From Sesamum alatum (taxonomy: Eukaryota; Streptophyta; Magnoliopsida; Lamiales; Pedaliaceae): 64,000 nucleotides of DNA. Below, piece by piece: positions 23,865-35,313 of the stretch (position 1 is the stretch's first letter; each line of letters opens with the position of its first letter). The notes below the pieces were generated by a model. It had not been told where the DNA came from. It made no database searches and saw nothing but the letters and a program-made list of their open reading frames with translations. The DNA lies in NCBI GenBank assembly GCA_034509735.1, contig JACGWO010000013.1, positions 9,444,136-9,508,135 on the forward strand, in the 5' to 3' direction. A program made the translations under genes and the position numbers.

Positions 23865-25149
23865 TCATTTGTGTTCTGCAGTAATAATCCAATTAGACTG
23901 TTGGAGTATGTACAGACCGTTTACCAATGTACCAAGCAAATGAGAAATACCATCCATTATAATGAAAAAACCGTTTTTATTAATGGTAAATGAATATCCT
24001 TCCTTGTCAAGGACCGGGACAGATACAATGTTTTTAATCATGCTAGGTACATAGAAACAGTCGTTCAGTACAATCCTAACATGACTACTAATGGCTAACT
24101 CCATTGATCCTACGGCTTCCGCAGCAATGGCCTTGCTATCCCCTAGCCTCGGGATCATCTCATCCTTGGTTAGCCTTCTGCTTCTTTGCAGTGCCTGCAA
24201 ATCATTGCAGATGTGAGCACCACACCCGGTATCCAATACCCATGAAGCAGAATTAGTTATCATGTTTACTTCAACCATAAACATACTTGGGTTGGAGAGG
24301 AGTTGTGGGCACTCCTTCTTCCAATGCCCCTTTCCTTGGCAATTGCATGCAGACATCATTTGCCTTGGACCGCTGAGAACCACGGGCCTTCCCTTTCCCT
24401 TTGCCCATCCCCACCGGGGCAATAGGGGTGCCTGGAGCGCGAGCAGGAGCCGCAACCGTCTTCCCTTTTCCCTTCTTCCTCTTCCAGCGTCCGGCCCTCT
24501 TGCCATTTGCCTTGGAGGTCGAAGACTCTCCTATCAATACCGCCGGCGCCGACCTGTGGGTCGTTGCCCCGTATTGGACCAACATGTTGATCAACTCATG
24601 AATAGACTTCTTAAGTCCGTTCATATTGTAGTTTACAACAAACGGGTCATAGAACGGAGGAAGCGACTGGAGGATCACGTCAATGTACGTGTCATTGTTA
24701 AGCCCAACTTTAAGGTCCTCGAGTTTCTCCACTAGGGAGAGCATCTTAAACCTATGACTTTCTACAGACGATCCTTCAGCAAGCTTGGTGCCAAAGAATG
24801 CTTTTGTGGCGGCATATCTAATATGCTTATCCGGAACCGCATAAACCTCGTTCATGCGGAGCATTATGGTGGAGACGTTGTCCAGCCTCTCATATTGCTT
24901 CTGGATGTCGTTCAACATCGAAGCCAATATGATACTGCGCACTTTCCGGTTGTCCTCATGCCATTTCTCAAATGTCAAACGTTCTTCTGGTGTGGACCCC
25001 TCCGGTAAGTCGCTCGACGACGGCTTGTCCAAGACGTAGCCTGGGTTCTCGAAACCAAGGACAATCCTCAGGTTTCTCAGCCAGTCTGAGTAGATGGTTC
25101 CGTTGAATTTATTAGTCTCATGTACTATGATTAATGGATTATTAGACAT
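23865..25149 (-). pseudogene. Gag and protease of copia A (frameshifted)
   Basis: 24271-25149 starts MSNNPLIIVHETNKFNG and contains the Gag domain (YSDWLRNLRIVLGFEN, FFGTKLAEGSSV, HELINMLVQYG) and a basic K/R-G-rich tail. The frame is lost in the zinc knuckle, read in 23865-24506 as CNCQGKGHWKKECPQL. The aspartic protease motif WVLDTGCGAHICND follows, then LLGTLVNGLYILQQ. The start is chosen because copia B and C begin at the same position. Gag packages the RNA; the protease would cut the polyprotein. Confidence 0.85.
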
Positions 25150-25991
25150 ATCTACATTTATAAATTGTAAAGCAGAAATTAACAGATGATGGTAATATTA
25201 TTGTTCAAGTTGAAGACCCATCTTTTAGTCTTTAACCATCCCACTATTTATACAAAAGTCCGCCACTCTCAAGGGGAGTTTTGGGAAACCAATTCCTAGT
25301 GGGTTTGGGATCCACAAGCGTAATCTCCATGCCCCAGTTTTACGATTCACATGAAGAAGACCTAGTGGGAGATATCCAATATCATTCTCATCCAATGAGA
25401 TTCCCAAGATATTTTGCCTCACCTATTTGGATGGTTCTGAGGACTCCAAGCGAACCATGTTACTCAGTGTTGGGCCCGACCCATCAACCAAATCATGCCT
25501 CAAACTGTCGCCTCCCACGACTTGTGAGACAGGGAAACGCGAGTGCAGTCTCTTTGTTCACAATAATGGTGCAGCTTTCCCCTAGTCCAAGTGTGCCACG
25601 ACTCGTGAGACCACATTTGGGTAGTGGTAGCTTTCTCACCACATTGCTGTGGATGGAAGGCTCGGACAGATCAAAATACCATTTTGATCCAAGTCTGTTC
25701 TGGGCCTAATATTTAATTTGGTCCAACCAAATGAGAGCTTAATGAATGACTGAGACCTCATCACATTAAGGTGTTTTAGCATGCATAAATATCCAATATT
25801 TAAAACGATAAATAAATACGCTCGCATGCAGAAAATATAACATACACCTACTAGGATGATCACAAGCCCAACCTATGCGACCCACTGAGCCCGCAGTAAG
25901 TCTATGGTTTGTCTAGAGTGGTCCTAAATTATTACAAAGTGATATACCCATGGTCATTCCAATGGGCCTTGTAATATTCATCTTCCTCTTC
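25150..25991 (-). other. Leader of copia A, gag-proximal part
   Basis: Non-coding. It matches copia B's leader at about 49750-50566, including 'actgagcccgcag', the 'gtggtctcacgagtcgtggcac'-type segment and 'tatgcatgctaaaac'. It ends at 25991, where a poly(A) tract begins (minus-strand view), marking the junction with the inserted ICDH copy. Confidence 0.75.
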
Positions 25992-26005
25992 TTTTTTTTT
26001 TTTTT
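25992..26005 (-). other. Poly(A) tract of the ICDH cDNA copy
   Basis: Fourteen T on the plus strand, i.e. A(14) at the 3' end of the ICDH copy. It comes after ~500 bases of 3'-untranslated-like sequence. Directly beyond it, leader sequence shared with copia B resumes ('aaggcccattgg' on the minus strand). Confidence 0.85.
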
Positions 26006-26512
26006 AAAGTAAACATTTCAATATCGTATTCGTAGGGAATTAGAGAAAAGAAAATGACAAGGTAATGGAATCTAAAATTCATCAAAATAGAAAGAGAAAA
26101 GGACAACTGTCTTTCTCAGAGTTTCTTATTCAGGCAACTCCAAAGACAAGAAGTTACCAATTCAGCTCATCATGAGTGTTTGGGGGGCTTTTATCCTGTC
26201 AACCTCATCGATGATGTTCGATCACTAATTCTAACTCAGAACGGAGAATGTAGCAAGATCCATCAAAGTTGGAATACAAATTCTGAATAATAATTATCCT
26301 TGAGATTGACAACCCATTCAGTATCTCATCATGGACTAATGGTAGCTTTGGTTGGAACGGTTCTCATGTTATGGTAGGATGTATCTGTTTGGAAGAGAGT
26401 GGGTGCTGTACAATGAACAACTTCATCTTCTCTCCCTCCATAGTTCCAATATTACTATCCGCTTCAAAATTTCAGATTCGAATTTTAAATATGTGCTGGA
26501 GAATGAAGTTTT
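26006..26512 (-). pseudogene. ICDH copy, C-terminal codons and 3' UTR
   Basis: From 26512 downward the minus strand continues the reading frame from 58308 across the copia B insertion: ASK|LHSPAHI-stop, ending at the TAA about 20 bases in. The rest is non-coding UTR leading to the poly(A). The GTTTT at 26508-26512 is the left target duplication of copia B. The plus-strand open frame at 26352-26558 is a chance frame. Confidence 0.85.
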
Positions 26513-28742
26513 TGTTAGAATAGGTGATCAGAAAGCCAATAGGTTTCGCGATTTGTAACCTATCTGCCAACTTGGTGTAAATGTAATATTATTATGTGAT
26601 GAATAAGATGAGTATTCGTCACCAATGGTACCTTCTTTGTTGCGCTCATCTTACATTTGTTAAAACGGTGTTTAACTTATATCGCAACAAAGCCCACAGA
26701 CCATGGATAACAACTCGTGCAGTTGGGCCAGGCATTGGATGGTGGTCATGAAACCAACTGATTAAGAGTTGGGTCTGAAACGTTCCAAGTCGAGGACCTC
26801 AAGACAGGGCATCGGGAGTCCTATTGAGACTTGCGTCAAGAGTCATGTTCATTGGATGAGTGCCGTGTTTCATCGGCGACAGGCGTGGGACGCCTACACG
26901 ATCTTGATGGGTTGGTCGACTGGGGTCGAGCTGACTGGACTGACTCGTGGGGATCATCATATGGAAGCCTTGGAGGCTTGGTCGGTACGATTGGTTTTCC
27001 CCGGTTCCGATAGTACGGGAGTAATCCTCAGACTTGAGGGATCATGGCAGTCACGTGCACATGACGGCTGTATCTTGGATCTAGCGAGAGGTAATCATTC
27101 TGTAAGATGATTATCATAAGCCTTGTCCAGTGCAGTCGGAATGTGTAGCGAGGATGGTGGATTCCAAGAAGAGGATCCGTCCCCTGTCAGTATGTGACAG
27201 AGGTATCTCCTATGCGCTCGTAGACACGTTCATGCTGTTTAAAGCTGTGGCCACAGTGGTTGGTCGAATAGGGAATGGTTTCCTGTGTCGATGCAATGAA
27301 GCATACGTGGTCTCGAGTATTAAGCATAGATGCCTAGTCAAGGATGAGAACCGACGCCCAATTCCATACCCTAAACTAAAGCCGGGAGACGGTAGACGGA
27401 AGGATCATACCCGTACGGAATCGGCGCCTAAATGTTCACGCCAATTCACCTAGTCTCTAGTGCCATGGACCGTTGCTAGACGGCCACCCATGGTAACGGG
27501 CCCTTGTGGGACACGGGCCCAAGTCTAGCTGAGGGTGAACCTAAAGGGTCACACACAAATCACTGAGGAGGTTGAGAGATCGACTTGGAGTCAATCTCGA
27601 AGGATAAAATAAGTAATTGGATTACTTAAGGGAAAGTCCATTGGATGGACCGGCCGACATTGTATCGGGCTTCTGTTTAATTGACAAATTGGATTTTCGA
27701 TTAAATATGGAAGGTTGAGACGTTGAGACGTTGCATCTTTTAATTGGATTAAAAGATCAACAGGAATAATTTAAATAGACATTAAATTGGATTTAATGTT
27801 GGGTTCGTCGTAATTGAATTACGATAAAACCCGGTCTGTTAAATTATACCCGAGAGGAGAAATAATTCCTATTTTGGAATAGGAAGAAGTTGGACTTCTT
27901 CCCTTAATTAAAAATGGCCGACATGCTCCCTTGGAGGAAGCAAAATCAGCCATGTTTCATGCTAGGTGGAATGTTGACTTATCTCTTTTGGAAAGAGACA
28001 AATCAACTCCAATCAAGCTCTTCCCTTTTTGTATGATTTGATCATACCATAAATTTTGGTAGGCTTGATTGAAGAATTAATGGTGATTGAATGGAATGAA
28101 TCTAGACATCATTGGATGAACCTAGACACATTCCAATAATCACATTAATTATGTATATATATTAGAATATACAACACCAAGCATAAGTGATTCATTATTC
28201 ATCTTTTTCTAGGAAAACGAGAAGACAAAAATCCCTCTCCTCTCTCTCAAATTTCGTGCTCTCTCTCCCTCTCCCACACTTGTGTTCTTCACTTGATTTT
28301 GAATCAAGAAGAAGAACAAAGTAAGTTTAAGAGAACACTAATTCATAGTGTTCTTCTCTTAAACCAATTCCTTCTAAACCCGTTCTTTTCTAGCAAGAAG
28401 AACGTGTGTTTCTTCCGGTGTGGTGTGGATCACTTTTGGAGAATCCATACGTTTGGATTTCGTGAGCATTCCGGAGAAGGAACAACGCAAGTAGCCGGGA
28501 GCATACGCTAAACAATCAAAGGTAACGGTTTATTACGCTTTGATTGATTTCATTTATATATCTATGCCCTATGTGCTTAAATATATGTTTTAATATTTAC
28601 ACATCCTACATCGAACGCCCGGTTGAGCACCCAAGGGTACACCCCTTGGGATTCGCGTATTTTGAATTTGATTAAAATTTACGCACAATTTCTCGATTTC
28701 TCGCTATCGCTCGCGCTCCCGGGCGGATCCGCTTGTCCTTCA
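26513..28742 (+). mobile_element. 5' LTR of copia B
   Basis: 2,230 bases, TGTTAGAATAGGTGATC...CTTGTCCTTCA, F1 group. The conserved internal block is at about 27445-27500. A 107-codon open frame lies at 27130-27453. Its best match in the window is the partial LTR at 56723-58302 (shared 'ggaccggcc', 'cgcaagtagccggg', 'catcattggatg'). Confidence 0.92.
28150..28162 (+). promoter_or_regulatory. Probable TATA box of the copia B 5' LTR
   Basis: 'tatgtatatatat' lies about 580 bases before the LTR end, the only strong TATA-like run in the LTR. The same run occurs at the same place in the other F1 LTRs, e.g. about 56133-56147. Transcription would start shortly downstream. Confidence 0.4.
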
Positions 28743-28744
28743 AG

Positions 28745-28757
28745 TGGTATCAGAGCC
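28745..28757 (+). other. Primer binding site of copia B
   Basis: TGGTATCAGAGCC, complementary to the initiator Met tRNA 3' end, two bases after the LTR. Confidence 0.9.
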
Positions 28758-29007
28758 CGGTTCGATGTAAGGGGCATAGATCTATGTATTTGGCATGATC
28801 TACTTGCTTTTAAATGGCTTTATTGGCATGTTAGATTACATAAATATATGAATAATATGATGATTCAATTGTTTGGATTTAATGGACTTTTGGCATGCTT
28901 AATTTTGTTAGATTGGATCTAAAATTGCATGCTTATATTTAGAATAATATTACTGTTATTGTGCTGAAACAGTTTTGAAAAATAAAAAAAAAAAATAAAA
29001 ATTTTGA

Positions 29008-29160
29008 TCGGGCCGGCAGTGGCTGCGCGCAGGCAGGCGCGGGCGCGTGCGCCATGCGCAGCCGGCCGCTACTGGCCGAGGCCAGCGCGCGGCACAGCGC
29101 GGGTGCGCTGCCCTGTGCGCGCGGCCGGCCGGCCAGCACAGCGTGCTGGCCGTTTTGTGC
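29008..29160 (+). other. GC-rich segment of copia B leader
   Basis: About 150 bases of mostly G and C in an otherwise AT-rich leader, rich in GCGC and GGCCGG. It contains a perfect 9-bp hairpin with a 3-base loop at 29131-29151 (GGCCAGCAC / GTGCTGGCC). Copia A (62309-62555) and copia C (39481-40020) have GC-rich blocks at the equivalent place. Alanine/arginine-rich frames here on all strands are artefacts of composition. Confidence 0.7.
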
Positions 29161-29365
29161 CGTTTTTCGACTTTTTTCGGAAAATTTGATTTTCTGTATT
29201 TTCTGCACAATATTCTGAAAATATATTAATTTTGCATATTTGATTTTGGAATAATTGGATTATTCCTTGAATTAAATTTTGCTTAATTAATTTGGAATTA
29301 ATACATGCATTGGATGCATTGTTCAAAATGTCCATTAAATTTAAAATTTGAATTTTGCATATTAT

Positions 29366-30273
29366 TGATCGGTTGAAGCCGTCAAATATAAATACTGATT
29401 CTAAACTGTAGCAGTCGTGGAACCAGGTCGAATCCCAAGGGAATTATCGATTACTTTCTCGATCTAGATGTAGTAACCAAAAACGGGGGGTATGAATTAA
29501 GTACTAATTATAAATGAACTAAATTAACAAAAGCAAGAGTAAACAACTGAGAAGAGATTATAGATGAAAAAGTCCAATTCAAGGGGGTTCGTTTCACCAA
29601 TCGTTATGTTTATCATGGATCACTAAGGGTTAATTCCATAACCAAGTATTCAACTCTGGAATTTATTAGGATAGCCGTAACAAATCCCTGTTTTCCTATT
29701 GTAGTGGATTTAACGTTTCCCTTGAATCGGAATAGAAAACTAGCTACTAAACATGTTCATAGCTCAACAAAATATTCTAGATGAAAGCATAAATTCAAAG
29801 ACAGAGAGAGAACATGATGATCAAAAGATGAATTTTTTCTGTGTTCTAGTCTCCTTTTTATAGTTGAGAGTCCCTTCCTATGCAGCTTCAGAGTCCTCTT
29901 TTGTGCCTAATTTCAGAGTCCTCCTTTGTGCCAACTTCGGATTCCTCGCGCAGATCTGGATGTTGGTTAAGGCGTGATCACGCCTTAGAGGTTGTTCAAG
30001 TCTGCCTATTCAAAAGTCTCCTTATCTTCCTCCGTAGACTTGGATGTCGGATAGGGCGTGATCACGCCCTGATGCTTGTTCAAGTCTGCATATTGTTGTT
30101 TTGTACTTTGATCACTTTTCTGTCTTCATTTGGGCTTTTTAACTCCTTTTTTTCACAACGGGTGAATCTCGATTCTTCATTCAAAACTGCATAACTCGGC
30201 TAAAAATGTAAAGGAAACCTTTAAAAACTATACGAGTTAAGCATGCATATGAGAGATGAAATGCACCCTATCA
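29366..30273 (-). mobile_element. 3' LTR of the Athila element, internally deleted
   Basis: 908 bases against 1,288 in its partner. It jumps from 'gtagtggattt' (29711) straight to 'aacgtttccc', missing the partner's 48414-48790. It contains two copies of the GGCGTGATCACGCC palindrome (core 29971-29984 and 30055-30068). Confidence 0.93.
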
Positions 30274-30290
30274 AATTCCCCCACACCAAA
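30274..30290 (-). other. Polypurine tract of the Athila element
   Basis: The minus strand reads TTTGGTGTGGGGGAATT directly before the LTR start TGATAGGG, typical for Athila/Tat elements. Confidence 0.85.
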
Positions 30291-31939
30291 ACCATGCTTG
30301 TCCTCAAGCATCTCTTGATTCGAAAAGCATGGATTATCCAAGTAACCATACCCAAATTTCCTTTTACGTGAGTTAAGTGTATCCCTTAATCAACATGTCT
30401 TCACAGTTTAAGAAGAGATAGCAATATTGAAAATAAACACTAATGGCATTAATACAACAAGCACGTATCCCATTGACTTTATCAAATGTGAACGAAACAA
30501 GTCTCAACACTCCTCACTAGGATGTCTCTCAAATCACTCAAGAAGTGTTTAAGGGTTTTTTGTCACACTCAAATCAGGACATTAGAGTGCCATTGCCATA
30601 GGCGTGCTTGTGAATCAAATCTCCACCACTGCAAAATGCTTATCAGTGCATAAATGTAAGGGTCTTAACATGGTTTAATGGGGCTAGGGTCAAGGTGTGT
30701 CAAGAGAGGTCGAATTGTGGCTCATGAATTCAAAAGGACGATGTCAACTTAGTTTCTTGTATTGCTTAGCTCATTGCTTTTTTTTCTTCCACATCCAAGT
30801 GTTTGAAGTATGCACACTTCCGGTCATGATTTTTTTGTTTCCAGTTTCACTTTCCTCTTTGATCCTTTTCCTCTTTTTCTTTCTTTTTTTTTTTCATTCA
30901 TCATTCATCAAAGACTCGTTCATTCATCAAAGTTTTTGATTCTCGGTTTTTTTTCTTGCTCTCTTTTTTTTTTCATTGCATTTCTTTTCATTACTTTTTT
31001 TTTTTGGGTCTAGTAGCATGTCTCCCATATGCCCCCTTGTTCCATTTCTCTAGTTCTTTTTCGCATCGACTTACAAGCAACCATATTAACATCATCCCCT
31101 TGACAGGGTTCAAAAATCTCTGCAGGCAATAACCAAGAAAGGGATAATCGGCTGAAAATGCGGTTTAACCAAGAAAATAGAGGCCAAGGCTCAAATGGGT
31201 TTTCTAAGGGTGAGTTTCCGGTAGGCTCTTTTCAAGGTTAATGGCTATTCCTAAGTGCCCTTATCATTTTCATACACCAATATGCAAAAATGTGACCTCG
31301 AAATGTATTACACAAGCAAGTTCTAGAATGCACACACTAAGTCCGATGCCCTCAATTGAAAGAAATATATGAGCACTATTTGAATGCAAGTGCTTTGGCT
31401 CAAAAGCTCACATAAAGGGCTTCAGTGTTGATTCTTGAACGTTGTTCGTCTAATGCAATCAATGGGACATCTTTCACACACAATATTTTTTTTATGCCAC
31501 TAGAGTTCGTTCCGCCTACTAATCTCAACCTAAACCATAAATTCCTATTGACTTCAGGGACAACACAAAACAACATGCAAGGAATTTAGTTCAAGTTACA
31601 GGACAACCCACACATTTCGTTTCAAGATCAACTCATTTCAAGCACAAATTATGTGTTCATGACATATAAGCAGTACCAAAACAACAATTGCACCCAAAAA
31701 TTGCATCCACAAAGATTAATCCCCCACACAAATATTCAGCAATACCAACAGCCAGAATCACAAGAATTATCAGGCTCATAACCACAGTCACCACCATACC
31801 AAATCATGCACAAACCTCCCCCACACCAAGTACATACATTGTCCCGAATGTATGCACACAAAACCATATATAACAAGGAAATGAAAAGAGAGAGAGAATT
31901 AGAGAGCATCCCTGAAATATGTGGTGACGGCAAAGCGGG
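30291..31939 (-). other. Athila 3' non-coding internal region
   Basis: About 1.65 kb between the env-position ORF and the polypurine tract. Long T-rich runs on the plus strand (30779-31010, A-rich in element sense) separate two ordinary stretches. No protein motif on either strand. Untranslated 3' regions of this kind are usual in Athila elements. Confidence 0.6.
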
Positions 31940-33189
31940 TTAGGAAGGGGGTAGTGGGGGTATAGATACCCCCAAAGCAGTCAAGGCCGCGTCGAGCTTG
32001 CGGTGCAGCCACGCATCAGAGAGCTCCAGCCGGGTTAGACGGCCTTCAATGGCGTCCAGAGATGGGGCAGCAGGCGGTGGCTGTGAGCAGCGGTTCGGGC
32101 GTTCTTCAGGGTCGAGGTTGGCATAGCTCATGCCACTCGGGGCCTCGTGATGATTAAAAATGTGCATCTTGTGCAAAGTCGCCACATCCAACGGCTCCTC
32201 ATCGCAAGCCAAATGTAAATCATGATGAGACAAGTTCAAGATACCCAAATTGACTACAAGGTGAGTAATTAACGACCCAAGGCAAACATGCTTAGACGAA
32301 GTGGCAACAGTTTGAAATTGAGAAGCAAGCCAAGCACCTAGATTCACATGCACCCTATTGATCATGCTCCAAATGAAAAACAATTCAACCTTAGAACATG
32401 TACCCACAGTGGCCCGACGCCCAGAAAAGTTAAAACCAAGGAAACGTTGCATATATATCCATTCAAACTGGCGTAAGTGACGTGCCTTGGACCGAGTAGG
32501 GTGATATACCCAGGAGTCCTTGGACAATTCTCTCCACATAGAGATGGGTTCAAAAACACCATAATCAACCAAAGCCTCACGATACTCTTGTGATGCCAAA
32601 TATTCATCATGCACAAAACCCATAGCCAAATTGAAATCATTTATGCTCATTCGAAAATCTCTACCAAGCAATCGAAAACGAATAACATTGGGGGCGGTGA
32701 GGGTAAAGGGGTCCGGTTTGTTGAAGACGAAAGTAGTATAGAATTCACGAATCAACTCAACAAACACAGGCATACGGATACTAGCAAACTCACGCCATTG
32801 CATATTAAAAAGCAAAGCATCAAAACTACTACGGATACCCAATGCGTCTAACGACGGTAAATGTAGAAACTTACCGGGGTTGAGTGGCCGAGTTTTAATA
32901 ACAGAGTACCTTTGTTTGTGTTCTCGAGAGGTGAAGTGAAGGTGACCTGCAAGGTCCGTCTCGGCCATGGACGGAATGCCGGCGGTGGAGCTGAATCGGC
33001 CCCGTTTTCGGTAGGTGCCGCGGACGGTTCCGGCGCATCAAACGGCGGGGCCGCGGCGAAGGTGCTCGTAGACGCCGGTGCAGGCGGCGACGGTGGTCCG
33101 GGCGGAGGACTTGCCGGCGGTGACAGTGTAGCAAGTGGGGCAGGGGGTGGCTCTCGTCGGCGGCTGGTACGTCTGCTAGTGGAGGCCAT
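31940..33189 (-). CDS. Athila ORF1 / env-position protein, one frame change
   Basis: 31940-32968 encodes 342 residues of the plant-specific Athila ORF1-type protein: FTSREHKQRYSVIKTRPLNP, then FDALLFNMQWREF and VFVELIREFYTTF, later FIWSMINRVHVNLGAWLA and a short C-terminal coiled region (IEGRLTRLELSDAWLHRKLD). Proteins at this position in Athila are called env-like by location; I see no clear transmembrane segment. A proline/serine-rich N-terminal extension (33189, MASTSRRTSRRREPPPAP) is open in another frame and joins by a one-base shift around 32900-32968. Copia C sits about 200 bases upstream. Confidence 0.75.
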
Positions 33190-33400
33190 GACGAAGAGGT
33201 TCGCGGTAGGGCGGCGGGAAGCGGCCGTGGCGGCACGATAGCGACGAACAGCAGTGGTGCGGTAGTAGCGACGATGTGACTCGGAAGAACTTCGTGGACC
33301 ACGAGAGAAGCAGCAGCGGTAGGCGTCGGCGACGTGGTCGTGTCAGCGGCGGCGGCAGCGACGGTGCGGGCGGCGGCGACTGCAAGAGGGGTGAGAGATT

Positions 33401-35030
33401 TGAAAGGAATTGTGGATCGTCCCGGGAAAAGCGCGAATGCGGAAGCGCGGTATAATTAAAAATTAAAATGGAATTTAAACATGCTTTTAAATTAAAACAC
33501 GTTTCAAAGGGTGTGCCTTTGAAATTTCCCGGTGTTCGGTGTATCTCATGAATAAATCACATATAACATATCATGGAGGCCATAGGGTTGAAAATAAAAG
33601 AGGACGAAAAATCTAAAACGAGACCTACCCGTTGTCGTTTTCGTCTTCAACGGCTACACGCGTTGTTCCCCGTTTTGCACCAAGATCTCGTTCTTGAGAC
33701 CCTCCAAATCGTGACACACGATCCACCCACGTATCTTGCACGTCGTGCTAGCAACGAACAAGTGTATAATATTTGGAGTGGATGAATCAATAACACATTA
33801 TGAATTAATGGTATTGATTCATCAAAGTTCTAATGTTCCAAGAACAAGAGAACTAAGAGAAAAAATAATTTTCTTGGAGTGTGTGAGAGAGAGAGGGCGG
33901 ACGAGATAGAGGGAGAGAGAGACGAGTGTGTGTGTGTGTTGTGTGTGTGTTGGAGATTCATCATCCTTCAACTTGTAGGATGCTAGGGGTTTATATAGAA
34001 GAGGAGTCTAATCCTCTTTAAACTCCTCTTTCAAGAACTCTATTTTGACTAGGATTTTGACCTAGTCAAAGTCCTAGTCAAAGTAGTATTTTGACCTAGT
34101 CAAAACAATCCTAGCCATCCATCTCTCCCATTCATCTCACCGTTGATTTAATTTAATTTAATGGAATATTTAAAACCTATTTAAATATTTCCAAGAGGCT
34201 AAAATAAATATAAATATTATTTAAGCCCATTAAATAAATCCCTTTGATAAATCTAATTTATCAATTTAATTCCTTATATCTAAGGAATTATTTCTCCAAG
34301 AAAAATAAAGGACCCGATTAAATCCAATTTAATCATTCCTTCACTCCAATATTTAATTCCTAATTAAATATCTAAATGTGTGTGGATAGTGTGTGACTCT
34401 TTAGGTTCACCTTTCAGCTAGACTTGGTCGGATTCCTAGAATCCTTCCGTTACCATGGTGGCCATCTAGCAACGGTCCATGACACTAGAGACTAGGTGAA
34501 ATATTCAGGGATGAACATTTAGGCTCTAACAGTACACTTGTCCTTCTGTCTTCGGTCTCATCACTTAGAGTCTAGGGCACGGAAAATGCAGGTACCCATT
34601 TTGGACCTAAGTGTCGGTCTGTCCTCACTAAACGCCGCAAGGGAATCCTTCCCTTCTGTTCAGTCACTGTGGCCACAGTTTTAGGGACAAGACCTAGAGT
34701 ATACATGAGACTCAACTGCCAAAACCTATTGACAGGAGACAGATCCTTTCTTGGAAACTACTGTCACTTTGCACACCAGAACTGCACTAGACATGGCTTA
34801 TGACTACCAAAGAGAATTCTGGCAATCTCTCACCATATCTAAGATACAGCCCTGATGTACAGGTAAACTCAGCAATTCCTTAAGTCAAAGGACTTGACCT
34901 GTACCGTTGGAACCGGGAATACACGTCATACCTTGCTGACCATACTCAAGGTCCTCCGTAAGACGGTTCCCGCGAGTCACCTCAGTCAGCTGCGTCCTAG
35001 CATGCTGACCCACTAACACTGCTTAGACGA
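33401..35030 (-). mobile_element. Truncated 3' LTR of copia C
   Basis: Collinear with 40189 onward up to 'cactgcttagacga'. There the 5' LTR continues 'ccctcgtcac', but this copy switches to RT coding sequence 'cagaccttctgttcttctcc'. The joined sequences share a few bases (gacg/cag), which suggests end-joining at microhomology. GA- and GT-repeat tracts lie near 33886-33945. Confidence 0.92.
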
Positions 35031-35313
35031 CAGACCTTCTGTTCTTCTCCAGTGACCGTGAAACCCTCCGGCTGATCCATATAGATCTCTTCTTCAACGA
35101 AACCGTTGAGGAAGGCCGTTTTCACGTCCATCTGCCATATTTCATAGTCATACCATGCTGCTATGGCAAGCAGGATCCGAATGGACTTAGCCATGGCTAC
35201 TGGCGAGTAGGTATCCTCAAAATCGACCCGGGTCGTTGAGTGTATCCCTTAGCTACAAGCCTAGCTTTAAAGGTTGTGACTTCTCCATCAACGCCGAGTT
35301 TTCGCTTGTAGAC
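35031..35313 (-). pseudogene. RT stump of copia C
   Basis: The minus frame continues RT after the stop at 35314: VYKRKL, FKARLVAKGYTQRPG, then after a one-base deletion (three G where copia B has four near 35230) MAKSIRILLAIAAWYDYEIWQ, TAFLNGFVEEEIYMDQPEGF. It ends at the deletion junction before the catalytic YVDD motif. Non-functional. Confidence 0.88.

Noticed and set aside
26352..26558. 68-codon plus-strand frame as an independent gene
   Set aside because: It is antisense to the ICDH 3' UTR and runs into the copia B LTR.
32895..33385. Histidine/arginine- and proline-rich frames opposite or offset to the Athila ORF1 start
   Set aside because: Shadow frames of a GC-rich, proline-coding segment.
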